Below, piece by piece: positions 9,605-18,675 of a stretch of 64,000 nt of DNA; positions within the stretch are counted from its first letter, which is position 1, and each line of letters opens with the position of its first letter. Below the pieces are notes generated by a model. The model did no database searches. It was given only the letters and a program-made list of their open reading frames with translations, and had not been told where the DNA came from. The position numbers and the translations under genes are program-made. Origin of the DNA: Isoetes taiwanensis (Eukaryota; Streptophyta; Lycopodiopsida; Isoetales; Isoetaceae); the NCBI GenBank assembly GCA_021234155.1, contig JAJEKV010000012.1, forward strand, positions 10,444,448 to 10,508,447, written 5' to 3'.

Positions 9605-11020
9605 TTGGAAAAGCCAATGCCACCTTGTATTTAAAACACTTTCTTTACTTCGGAATAGATACTTCGAGAGATTAATGACAGGTTATATGATCAGCATTTT
9701 GTGTCCACACTATCTGATGATGATAAAGATGAGATTTAGGGATCTTATCTCCCTATCATCTAATTGCTAGTATTGTAACTTCTTTTGAGTAAGGTAATTC
9801 AAGTTATTCGTCCTTCAAAAAAAAAGGGAGATCTGATATTGCCTTTGAATAAGCGGATCGGCCCATCTGTAACAGCATTCCAATGACGTGTTAGTTATAT
9901 GGAGAAGAGATAATGAAGTGTTGAAACTACAAGCTTTCCGGTTACTCCCCATTCTCAAACTTTACACAAATTTTCCACAATATACAGATTTAGCATTGAG
10001 TATATAACACTCTGAATCTTTTTTATGCTATCAAATACCATCAAAGAATTGCTTGGCAAAGCGAAAAGCTTTTCATGCCAAGCAGTGCTTGGAAGAACCC
10101 CTTCAAACCCAAATTTCACCCCAATATCACAAAAAATGATTTGCCGCATAAAACATATATTTGTACGGTCATTTTACTATGGTTTCTATATGATTTTGTT
10201 GATGTATTTTTGTGAGGGTATGTCAGGCATATTTATAGAGCGCGCAGTATGTTTACATTAATCATAGTGAGCATTCCTAGTGATTTTACCCATGTATGTA
10301 TTACTATCATATTCGTAACAAAATACCATGTATTTGCATGCAGACATCGAAATTTCTCATATTAGGATACTCATATTGAGCCTGATCTATTTTATAGCAG
10401 ACTAGAAAATCTTTTGGTAGCACTAAGATCAATCTCAGGCTATCAAAAAGTGGTCTAGTAGATGATTTGATGATGCTTAACAGTGGTTTTAAGCCTTTGC
10501 CAAAAATATGGTGATTCTGCCCTGTAAGCTTGGTTGTCCCTAAATATGATCTAAGATGCTTAGGATCATTTCCTACTCGCCATTAAGTTAAATTAGTATA
10601 ACTACTTAGTTATCTCTTAACCTAACTAGAAAAAGTTTCTAGTTTTCCATTGAGGTGGTTAAATTAGAACTAACTTAACGATGCATGAAAAATTGCATTA
10701 CCATTAGAAATAAAAAATTGACTTAAAGCTTGTGTTGATGATTCACACTAGTATTTAAAGTGCTAAGTTAGTTTAGCATTAACTATGCTTGTTTCACACA
10801 GCCAGTTAAGAATTTATGTTAAGTTAAGGAGAGTTCTATTGGAAAAAAAATGCCAAATACCAACAGTGCACACTAATTAATAAGTAATACGCACCTAAGG
10901 TTAACACAAATGTAGTGTTAGACCTTGCAACTAATTTGTTAGAAATAAGGGGTCCTTCCATCATGAAAACACCAAGCAATTATTGAAAGAGCTCTACACA
11001 AAATATGACTATACATGTAA
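9605..11020. repeat. 1.43-kb direct duplication, copy 2
   Basis: Second copy of 7829-9260. It ends at ACATGTAA, immediately before the left terminus of the third inverted-repeat element. The open minus frame at 10149-9955 corresponds to 8374-8180. The left part of a TTAAGTTA-rich element starts within it at 10557. Confidence 0.8.
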
Positions 11021-11915
11021 GGGTTATTTCCCATTCGCCATTAAGTTAAGTTAATTTAACCAGTTGGTTATCTCATAACTTAACTAAAAAGAGATTATGC
11101 TTTTCCATTAAGGTCATTAAGTTAAGACTAACTTAACATTACGAAGGTATACATTCCCACTACATTTGTTAGGGATCACTTTAACATTTATAATGAGTTG
11201 GTGCTTCACACTAGTAGTTAAGAGCCTTTGTTAGGTTAGAGATAACTAAGTCCATTTCTGACTAGTTAAGAGATGCCATTAAGTATATCATACAAGGTTT
11301 ATTTTCTATCTTTTCTCTTTCTATATTCCAATATTTTGTCTCTATTTTTTCTCTCTGTATTCACTTTTTGAACCTCAATTTGGATGTCTCGTTATTTTTG
11401 GTGGGTGTCACATTTTTCTTGGCATTGGAAAAACTATACATGCTTCTTGAAAAAAATTAAAAAAAAATGTTTCCACTACCCCCAATTCAATTCGAGCCTT
11501 GAGCCTAATGAATTGTCCCTTGAGCGGAGGCAATCCAAAAAACTTTTCGTTCTCGAGCTAGTTTAGCTGTTCAAAGAGGAGAAATAAGCCATTTTCATAT
11601 AAAAATTAAATAATCTAACTAGATTGTTACCCTGTTCTCACTTAACAGTTACTTAAATTAGTTCTTAACCGAGTTAAATGTACCTCTCCTAGGTCACTTA
11701 ATTTCTAGTTTAAAATAAGAGGAACAGTTAAAGTTTTAACTTGATTTAACTTAACTATTATCAGTATGAAAGGAAAGTGGCCTAGTTAAGTTAACTATAG
11801 TTAAAATTTAACCAAGTCCTAACTTAACTGATAGTAATTTGGTGTGAAAGCAAGTTTACTTTATTTGCCCTATTTAACCTAACCTAACCGCTAGTGAGAA
11901 TTGATCCTTAACCTC
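11021..11915. mobile_element. TTAAGTTA-rich non-autonomous DNA element, copy 3, both ends present
   Basis: The left end (GGGTTATTTCCCATTCGCC then TTAAGTTAAGTTAA) is an imperfect inverted match of the right end (GGATCAATTCTCACTAGCG then GTTAGGTTAGGTTAA on the minus strand). It is about 890 bp, AT-rich, without coding capacity and full of TTAACTTAAC-type short palindromes. TAA and TTA flank the ends, which fits the 3-bp TWA target sites of PIF/Harbinger (Tourist-like) elements, although the two flanks are not identical. Family assignment is tentative. Confidence 0.5.
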
Positions 11916-12131
11916 ATAATATGCTAAGTATATCCCATAGTATGCTCTGGGCCAACGAGCCAAGTAGCCGTAAAACAAGGTTTAACTAAAAGGTACATAA
12001 AGATATACCATCCTAAATAGTTTCCAATGCGATTGAACCACTTAATAAGAAAGAGCAATTTTCGTAACTTAAATTGTGAAATATAACAAAGAAAATTATA
12101 ATTTACGAATGTTTCACTATCATTATTTTAA

Positions 12132-12581
12132 TTACAACTTAGACTGAAATTTAGAGACAAGCTTAAGTAGCCTTTTGAACTTTTCAACATCACAACGCTC
12201 CTTCAAATTATGGTCCCTTTCCTTTGCAAGATTGCTCAATTCTGAACTACTTTCCTTCAAATCATGGCCACTTTCCTTCAAACTATCTGTTGCACGATTG
12301 TCCAAATCTGAAGTATGTGTATCTTTTTTGTCACTCGACAGATTACAACCCTTGGCTGGTTGTATAGTCTGGAGAGGCTGCTGCTTCTCTTCTTTCTTGC
12401 ATTGCAGATCCCTGCATATGCCTCCATGTGTGAATTTTCTGTAACAATTGTTACATTTATATCTTGGTTGAGGCTTCTTTTTATTATTGAAATAACAAAA
12501 GCGTGTATTCGTGGAATAACAATGTGGGCATGGAACGACTTCGTCACTTTGCATCTCCATGCGTGTTAGCCGTTGCGACAT
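12132..12581 (-). CDS. divergent Dof-type zinc-finger protein
   Basis: This 149-residue single-exon frame has four cysteines at residues 18, 21, 43 and 46 (CX2C-X21-CX2C), inside the Dof signature: PCPHCYSTNTRFCYFNN, then QPRYKCNNC and a THGG turn. Dof proteins are plant transcription factors binding AAAG cores through this single zinc finger. The usual RYWT after the last cysteine is replaced by RKFT, losing a Trp conserved in most Dofs, and the following basic VPVGGG segment is absent. The C-terminus (about 95-149) has repeated LKE/NLKER segments and a basic leucine-rich end. There is no nearby second exon I can define. It could be a short divergent Dof or a decaying copy; the open frame favours a gene. 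Confidence 0.7.
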   Translation of the reverse strand: MSQRLTRMEMQSDEVVPCPHCYSTNTRFCYFNNKKKPQPRYKCNNCYRKFTHGGICRDLQCKKEEKQQPLQTIQPAKGCNLSSDKKDTHTSDLDNRATDSLKESGHDLKESSSELSNLAKERDHNLKERCDVEKFKRLLKLVSKFQSKL

Positions 12582-13221
12582 TCTTTTTCATCCTGAACAA
12601 TGTAAAACAGATGTTAGAACTCAATCTTATATGAAGATAAATAAAATAGATTAAGTTACAATATAGTTTCAAGAAGGCATCATCCCAGCGCCTCCTCTAA
12701 AGAGATAGCTTTACCAAGAAAGAAGCACACATGAGAAAGCCTAGAATCGTCAAAAGTCAAGAAATTCCCAAGCCATATAGATCCAAAATAATTTTAGCAT
12801 CATCTATTTTGGAGCCATAAAATAGGCTACATCCAAAATTATTTTAGCATCGTCTATTATCAAAATCTTTTATAAAAATACAACCAATCGGGTTTGGACC
12901 CAATTTAATTTTAGCCGTTTAATATGAAGGGTACTCTAACTGAAGGGTAGAATCTCTCAACTTAGACAGTGCCATCGCCGTCGTCTTCCCACAGTTCCTT
13001 TTGTTGATTTATATCTCCGTTTATTCCTTTACAGGTAAGATTCATCTGGTTCTGGGTCTTAGGTTGCCCATTCGTGGGCAATTTCATTCCTTTATTTCTT
13101 TTTCAATGTTTATGGTTTTGGTTTTTGAAACAATCAAGCAATACCTTGAGGGTCATTTTGCATTGTACTTCTTTTCAAAGAATATCTATGGATTCGGTCC
13201 CGAAGTAACTTGTTGTACTTT
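12582..13221. other. intergenic, upstream of Dof and of the Rab5 fragment
   Basis: AT-rich, with a short direct repeat (ATCCAAAATWATTTTAGCATC at about 12781 and 12831). No gene was seen. It probably contains the divergent promoter region of the minus-strand Dof gene. Confidence 0.4.
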
Positions 13222-13598
13222 TATGGGTTTCACAGCAGATCTGGCATTCCTTTCTGGTTTTGCTTTATTTTCTTTCTCGTCAATCATACATTTAGATAAC
13301 CTGGCCTTTAGTTTGGATATTATGTAGTGTGGCTATTCTAAAAACATTTCACTATTTTCAACTCTGCATAACCATAAGTGATGCACAGTTGATGTAATTG
13401 CCTGTCTTTTTCAGTCCATTTGGTTTTTCGAGATAGTCCAACGAGATTTAGATACCAATGCATTGTTAAAAAGATTTATGCATATTATCAGTTCTATGAC
13501 TTACGGTGTTTCATCCACAGGTATTGCCGGGTGACCTGGAAACTGGCAAGTCCAGTGTTGCCTTACAATTTGCCAAAGGTCAGTTCTTTGACCACCAT
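13222..13598 (+). pseudogene. duplicated Rab5 (RABF2) exon 1-intron 1-exon 2 fragment
   Basis: The 78-bp block 13521-13598 is a close copy of exon 2 of the Rab5 gene at 46346-46269. It keeps the acceptor (ATCCACAG), a donor GT and an open frame of 26 codons reading LPGDLETGKSSVALQFAKGQ (P-loop GxxxxGKS retained). The preceding intron also matches (CATATTATCAGTTCTATGACTT), and the sequence around 13222-13245 corresponds to the degraded exon 1 and its downstream CTGGCATTCC. Exon 3 and later exons are not found downstream. It is therefore a genomic, intron-containing partial duplication rather than a retrocopy, located just upstream of UREF. Confidence 0.75.
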
Positions 13599-13901
13599 GT
13601 ATAAAATATCTGTGATCTTGTCTTGCTCTGTCCCAAAAGGCATTCAAGGTGCCTCATATCTTCAGCCAACAAGCTCATAACATGATCAAATCTTCAATTT
13701 TTCCTTCAACTGCCATTTGAGTTCATTAAGTATATTTTCGATCTCCTTTGATGGGCCAATAATACATTATACCAAACAATCATCAATGTTTTTGATAGGA
13801 AGCCTAATTTGTAACAGAGGTATACAGTATTGCAGAAACCCAGTACCGCATGCAGCTAATGATTCAGCTATACAAGGACCATAATTATAAAAGTTTATGT
13901 G

Positions 13902-14672
13902 ATGGAAGAAATCAATTGTACTGGAAAGCATGCTAGAAGTAGCTTTTCATTAGACGAAGAGTTGGCATGCAACAATGGTGTAAAATCTAAAGAATTCACT
14001 CTTAGTTGGAGTGTTTGGCAGCTTCTTGATTCTTCATTTCCCACTGGTGGTTTTGCACATTCTTTTGGCTTAGAGGCTGCAACTCATGTAGGAATGGTTC
14101 GAGATTCAAGTTCACTAAAAACCTTCGTGGTTTCAAGCCTTGAAAATACGGGGGCCTTACTTTTACCATTTGTATTCGTCTCTAATGATCATCCAAGTTT
14201 TGAATGCTGGGTTGAGCTTGACAAAGTTCTTAATGCAACAATAACGAACAAGGTGACAAGGGAAGCATCCTTGGCACAGGGATTGGCACTTCTTCGTACT
14301 GTCGCAAATGTTTATTCAAGTAACCAAGATTTGAGAAGGATGAGAGCAATGACTCTGAAGTCAGGAACTGTGTATGGTCACCATGCTGTTATTTTTGGAG
14401 TGGTTAGTGGGATCTTAAAGCTTGATTCAGCTACAGCCCAGCGTGCTTATCTATATCTAACCATGAGAGACATGCTATCAGCTGCAACGAGGTTGAATAT
14501 CATCGGGCCATTGGAAGCAGCAGCTATGCAACAAGAGATATCTATGATGGCAGAATCAATTTTAAATCGCTATGCAAATCGATCTATTCAAGATGCTTGC
14601 CAGGTTGCGCCTCTCTTAGATGTGATTCATGGTTGTCACGATCAATTACATAGTCGGCTGTTCCGCTCTTGA
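13902..14672 (+). CDS. UREF: urease accessory protein UreF
   Basis: The 256-residue protein matches plant UreF along its whole length. It has the hallmark WQLLDSSFPTGGFAHSFGLE at residues 39-58, then LENTGALLLPFVF, YGHHAVIFG, MRDMLSAATRLN with a GP turn, and the C-terminus PLLDVIHGCHDQLHSRLF. UreF with UreD and UreG forms the cytosolic complex that loads nickel into urease, coupling UreG GTP hydrolysis to metallocentre assembly. I place the start at ATG 13902; the triplet just before it is GTG, and an ATG three bases earlier runs into TGA. The coding region is a single exon of normal length with no stop or frameshift. The neighbours are gene fragments (Rab5, MSSP), so it is the only evidently intact gene in this local cluster. 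Confidence 0.95.
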   Translation: MEEINCTGKHARSSFSLDEELACNNGVKSKEFTLSWSVWQLLDSSFPTGGFAHSFGLEAATHVGMVRDSSSLKTFVVSSLENTGALLLPFVFVSNDHPSFECWVELDKVLNATITNKVTREASLAQGLALLRTVANVYSSNQDLRRMRAMTLKSGTVYGHHAVIFGVVSGILKLDSATAQRAYLYLTMRDMLSAATRLNIIGPLEAAAMQQEISMMAESILNRYANRSIQDACQVAPLLDVIHGCHDQLHSRLFRS

Positions 14673-15162
14673 ATGACTGCCAAATGCTTAGCCATTTTGC
14701 ATCTTATTGCAATAGCAAAACTGGTAACGTGCAGAAGTTGTGAAGCTTTTGGAACAAGTAAAAGCATAAACACTTCTGCTGTGCAATAATTTTCTGGTCT
14801 TATGAGCCTATTCTGAATAACTTTTTGGGCCTTCTGTGTCAGAAACAATTTATGTCTTTAATTGCATGTAGTGCGAAAGGAGAAACAATATTTGGTGTTG
14901 GAGTGTTTCTTGTTGGTGTGATGAGAAAAGATCAAAACAACTGGTACCTTACATTGTTAAGAAACATAACCTTGAAAAGCATGAATGAAAGTAGTTATGT
15001 TGCTTGTTGGCCGCAACATTGTTGTTGACTTCTTAGTTTCTGCAGGCCTTGTAAGATCAATACTGAGCATGGTATTCGGCAGATTTGTTTGGAAAGCACA
15101 TGATGTTCTGTGTGTCTTCTGTTAACTATGTGGTTACGCACTTATAATGGCCTTTTCTCCAG
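14673..15162. other. UREF 3' flank and spacer
   Basis: The 3' untranslated region of UREF probably lies here; there is an AATAA-type tract near 14815. No further gene was seen before the MSSP fragment, whose acceptor (TTTTCTCCAG) ends at 15162. Confidence 0.4.
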
Positions 15163-15994
15163 GACTTGTTAATGTTGATTGTTGGCCGCGTTCTGGTGGG
15201 TTTTGGTGTAAGCCTGATTATTACAGTAGTTTCCATATACATAGCAGAAGTTGCTTATGCAGATATTCACGGCCAGTTAGCAACTTTACCCCAACTTACA
15301 GGTGTCGCAGGCTTGCTCTTTTCACATGTCATAGTCTTTTTGTTCTCATTAACTCAGAAGCCGAGTTACCGGATCATACTTGAAAATCAGCTTATACTTG
15401 GACTTATCTATTTATCTATAGCATGGCTTGTGCGCAAAGGAAGCATGACAGAGGCTAAACAAGTGCTCCAACATTTACTAGATAACGATGGTGTTATGGA
15501 TGAGCTTGTAGAAGTTAGCAACAAACCAGCATCCACCCACCACATATGATTTCCATCACATACTGCCAACATGTGATGAACATCATACATGTTTCAGCAT
15601 CTATAGCAGATGAAGATTCACTATGCTCCAGCAGTAGCAGCAAATTTTAGCTCCTACCTAGTTTGTTAAAACCGTGTTTCAGCATCTATAGCAGATGAAG
15701 ATTCACTATGCTCCAGCAGTAGCAGCAAATTTTAGCTCCTACCTAGTTTGTTAAAACCGGATTCAAGTACACCCTTGCGTTCAAGATCTGTATACATTAT
15801 CATCAATACTGATCTTAAAACTACAACTGATCTCAAAACTACAACTGAAGTTTCTTCTTGGTGTGACATTGTGTGCTTACTTCTTTACGAAGAGGTTTGG
15901 ACCAATTCCCAACATTCTTTGTGGTGAGATTTCCTTCTCGGAGTCTGCGGCCTCTGTAGTCTATGTCAATCTGCTTATTTGTCTAGCAATGTGA
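15163..15994 (+). pseudogene. tonoplast monosaccharide transporter (MSSP/TMT) pseudogene
   Basis: Two exon-like pieces are recognisable. The first (15163-15549) encodes MLIVGRVLVGFGVSLIITVV followed by a GQLATLPQLTG block and WLVRKGSMTEAKQVLQ, matching transmembrane helices 4-6 and the central loop start of MSSP/TMT vacuolar sugar transporters; the PESPRW motif is lost. The second (15878-15994) encodes KRFGPIPNILCGEI, the signature before the last helices, then goes out of frame and stops. Parts in between are missing or scrambled and contain an 84-bp tandem duplication. Intact proteins are over 700 residues, so this is a broken copy. Confidence 0.7.
15591..15758. repeat. 84-bp tandem duplication inside the MSSP pseudogene
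   Basis: GTTTCAGCATCTATAGCAGA and the following bases are repeated exactly 84 bp later, two units. One frame reads through an Asp/Ser-rich stretch typical of a cytosolic loop. Confidence 0.85.
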
Positions 15995-16182
15995 CATACT
16001 TGTTTCCTTCTGATGCGCACAAAGAGACATGCGTGCCTGGGCTTTTAGCTCGTTACTTTACTTTTCTGAGCAAAAGATAATATGAACGTATCAAACGCTA
16101 AATGTACATGTCAACTAGATACAATTATAGATATTCTCAACTAGGGTAAAGCTCCAAAAAGTATCCACATATGACTTGGAAT

Positions 16183-16492
16183 AATGCTGGGGTCATTTTG
16201 TTGGTTGTCTGTTCAGTCTGATATCAACGACTGCGGCATTGCATGAAGTGACATGAATAGCAATTTAGAAAAGCAAGCCTTTTGTTTTTCTAAATTGCCT
16301 TTGTTTAATCCAGCATCGGCAAGAATGAACCTCAAATATGCTGGGGTCATTTTGTTGGTTGTCTGTTTAGTCTGATATCAACGACTGTGGCATTGCATGA
16401 AGTGACATGAAAAGCAATTTAGAAAAAGCAAGCCATTTGTTTTTTTTAAATGCCTTTGTTTATTCAGCATTGGCAAGAACGAAACCTCAAAT
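16183..16492. repeat. two-copy tandem repeat, about 155 bp
   Basis: ATGCTGGGGTCATTTTGTTGG starts both units; the copies differ by small indels. No coding potential was seen. It lies between the MSSP pseudogene and the MULE. Confidence 0.8.
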
Positions 16493-16580
16493 ATAAGTGA
16501 TTCAAAAGCAAATTTCGAGTACCTAATATTGCCAGTACATGGATTCTGGATTCTGGCCTATGCTGCTGCCGAACGTTAAC

Positions 16581-17160
16581 GGCTCAGGATAGTCTTACCC
16601 TGGTTTCGGGGATCCCGGAGGTAAAAATACCGGCCTCCGGTATCACCACCAGGGCTCGACGGAATCCGTTTCAGGACCCCGTTTCCATCTTCTTGACACC
16701 GCGGAGGCGACTCGAAAGAACGGGCCGTCAGCCCGCCGACTTATCCGGCCGTCGTGGTGTTCCGCCTCGGGATCACCATCTTGTGATCGACCTCCGGATC
16801 CCCAAGCCGTGGCCGATAACGGTAGCGAAATCAGCCATGGAGTTCCCGGCCTCCGGGATCACCGTTACCGCAGTGGCCGATAACGGTACCGAAATCAGCC
16901 GTGGAGATCCCGGCCTCCGGGATCACCGATACCTGAGGTCGTGATTCCTTCCTCCGGGATCACCCACGCACGGCTGATATCGGCGATCCGATATCAGCCG
17001 CGTTATCCCCGCCTCCGGGATCACCACCGTGGGGCCGATATCGGCGATCCGATATCGGCCGCGTTATTCCCGCCTCCGGGATCACCACCGTGGGCCGTGG
17101 GACCATGCTGCCCACCGGGTTCGATATCTGCTGTGATTCCCTCCTCCGGGATCACCACAC
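16581..17160. repeat. left TIR of the MULE
   Basis: About 580 bp, matching the right TIR in inverted orientation. It is GC-rich and packed with the motif CCTCCGGGATCACC and with GCCGATATCGG palindromes, in contrast to AT-rich flanks. These subterminal repeats are candidates for transposase-binding sites. Confidence 0.9.
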
Positions 17161-17221
17161 GTACGCATTTTTGTTGCATTTCTAGTTCTGGTTTGAATTG
17201 ATTGCAGCTTGTCCTTTGCAG

Positions 17222-17760
17222 TGGCCATTGGAGCCTGTTCATTTTGGTGGCTGATCCTTTGGCATGCCAGAAACTCAATAAGCCTTGCCCATGCATATTG
17301 CATTTCGATTCCTTCGATCCCCTCCATGCTCCAATACGCGGGTTCATCACTTTGTGAGTGTAACATTTGCTAACTATACATTCATGCCTATTTTCTAATG
17401 CCTTGACTTGCAGGTTTTTAAGTGATGTATTTAAGAGGTGGAGGCACGAGGCATCAAGATTGCATAATGCACCGCTTATGTTGATGGAAGCTCCACAAAG
17501 AAAGACAACAACCGGGATTGTGGCATCTATGTCATTGGTTGTGTGCGTAAATTCATCGGGAAGTCTACAACAAGGAGACAGATGTGAGTTATCATTGTCT
17601 TATCTTATGTCTTTTTTGGTTAGCAAATTTATGTAATGTTCATTTCTTCAGATGGTGATCAACCGGGACTGGTTTGCCAAAGAAGACATGGACAATTTGA
17701 GGACAGGCTTCTTGGTGATCCCGAGGTTAAGTGGACCGTGTAAATGGGGAAAATCAACCT
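17222..17760 (+). pseudogene. ULP1-type (C48) cysteine protease region carried by the MULE
   Basis: The exon 17222-17353 (acceptor TTTGCAG, donor GTGAGTG) encodes GHWSLFILVADPLAC and then CILHFDSFDPLHA, giving the catalytic His (17226-17228) and the Asp (17307-17309). The next exon from 17414 encodes FLSDVFKRWRHEASRLHN and, after a frame change, a DCGIYVIGCVRKF motif whose Cys is at 17519-17521. H, D and C in this order and spacing are the SUMO/NEDD8-type ULP1 triad. The frame change near 17480 and an unclear next splice suggest a damaged gene; an N-terminal part upstream was not found. In MULEs such genes are captured host proteases of unproven role. Confidence 0.65.
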
Positions 17761-17929
17761 TCTACTTGCCCGAGGGTAGCAACCAATTCGCACGACCGCC
17801 GTGACCGGTTGATGATTGAATGGTCCATGATCCGAAGTCTCCCCAAAACAGGAAAAAATGTTGTTCCTTGTAAAACATGTAAATACACTGCTATGTTTCT
17901 AAATATGGCAGTTTTTCGAGGTTAATTGA

Positions 17930-18235
17930 AGTGGAAACTTGCTTTCCTTTGGCTTTCTATTCGGGTTCAACCTTGATCAATTTGAACACATCCGGGATCC
18001 GAATTTGAACACCTCGGATCCGAAGTTGAATCAATTTGAACACCTCTCAGGATAGCTCTTGAATAGCTCGGGATCCCGAAATTTGAACACCTCCCGGATC
18101 CCTGTGGAGCCAAACAATAAAACAACCATTAAAAAAAGACCTTGGGACCATTAAAAGACAAACCATTATAATGGTGATCCCGGAGGATGGGATCCCTCAA
18201 CCACATACCTTCGAAGAAAAAAAAATAAAAAATAA
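17930..18235. other. MULE interior spacer with short GGATCC-type repeats
   Basis: Repeated AATTTGAACAC and GGGATCC pieces occur between 17960 and 18110. No gene was seen. Confidence 0.5.
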
Positions 18236-18239
18236 ACAC

Positions 18240-18675
18240 ATCCGCCTGATGGTGATCCCGGAGGTGGGGATCACCAACACGTGATCCCGTCCTCCGGGAT
18301 CACCAGCCCGCGGACGGGAAAAAATTTAAAGGCATAGGACCTTCGGACCTTTGAATAAAAATAAATTAAAAAAAAAAACTCTGGCGCCTGATGGTGATCC
18401 CGGAGGTGGGGATCACCAACACGTGATCCCGTCCTCCAGGATCACCAGCTCGCGGACGGGAAAAAATTTAAAGGCATAGGACCTTCGAACCTTGGAATTA
18501 AAAAAAAAAAAAAACCTCTGGCGCCTGATGGTGATCCCGGAGGTGGGGATCACCAACACGTGATCCCGTCCTCCGGGATCACCAGCTCGCGGACGGAAAA
18601 AAATTTAAAGGCATAGGACCTTCGGACCTTTGAATAAAAAAAAATTAAAAAAAAAAACCTCTGGCGCCTGATGGT
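18240..18675. repeat. about 140-bp tandem repeat inside the MULE (3 copies plus a partial)
   Basis: The units start at GCCTGATGGTGATCCCGG near 18245, 18386 and 18523, with a partial one at 18666. Each unit carries inverted GTGATCCCG/CGGGATCAC pairs and an A-rich tail. The unit shares its core motif with the TIRs. Confidence 0.85.

Noticed and set aside
13521-14672. A functional Rab P-loop-UreF fusion gene
   Set aside because: The Rab exon is followed by a donor site and about 300 bp of non-coding sequence, and UreF has its own complete start; a fusion is not supported without transcripts.
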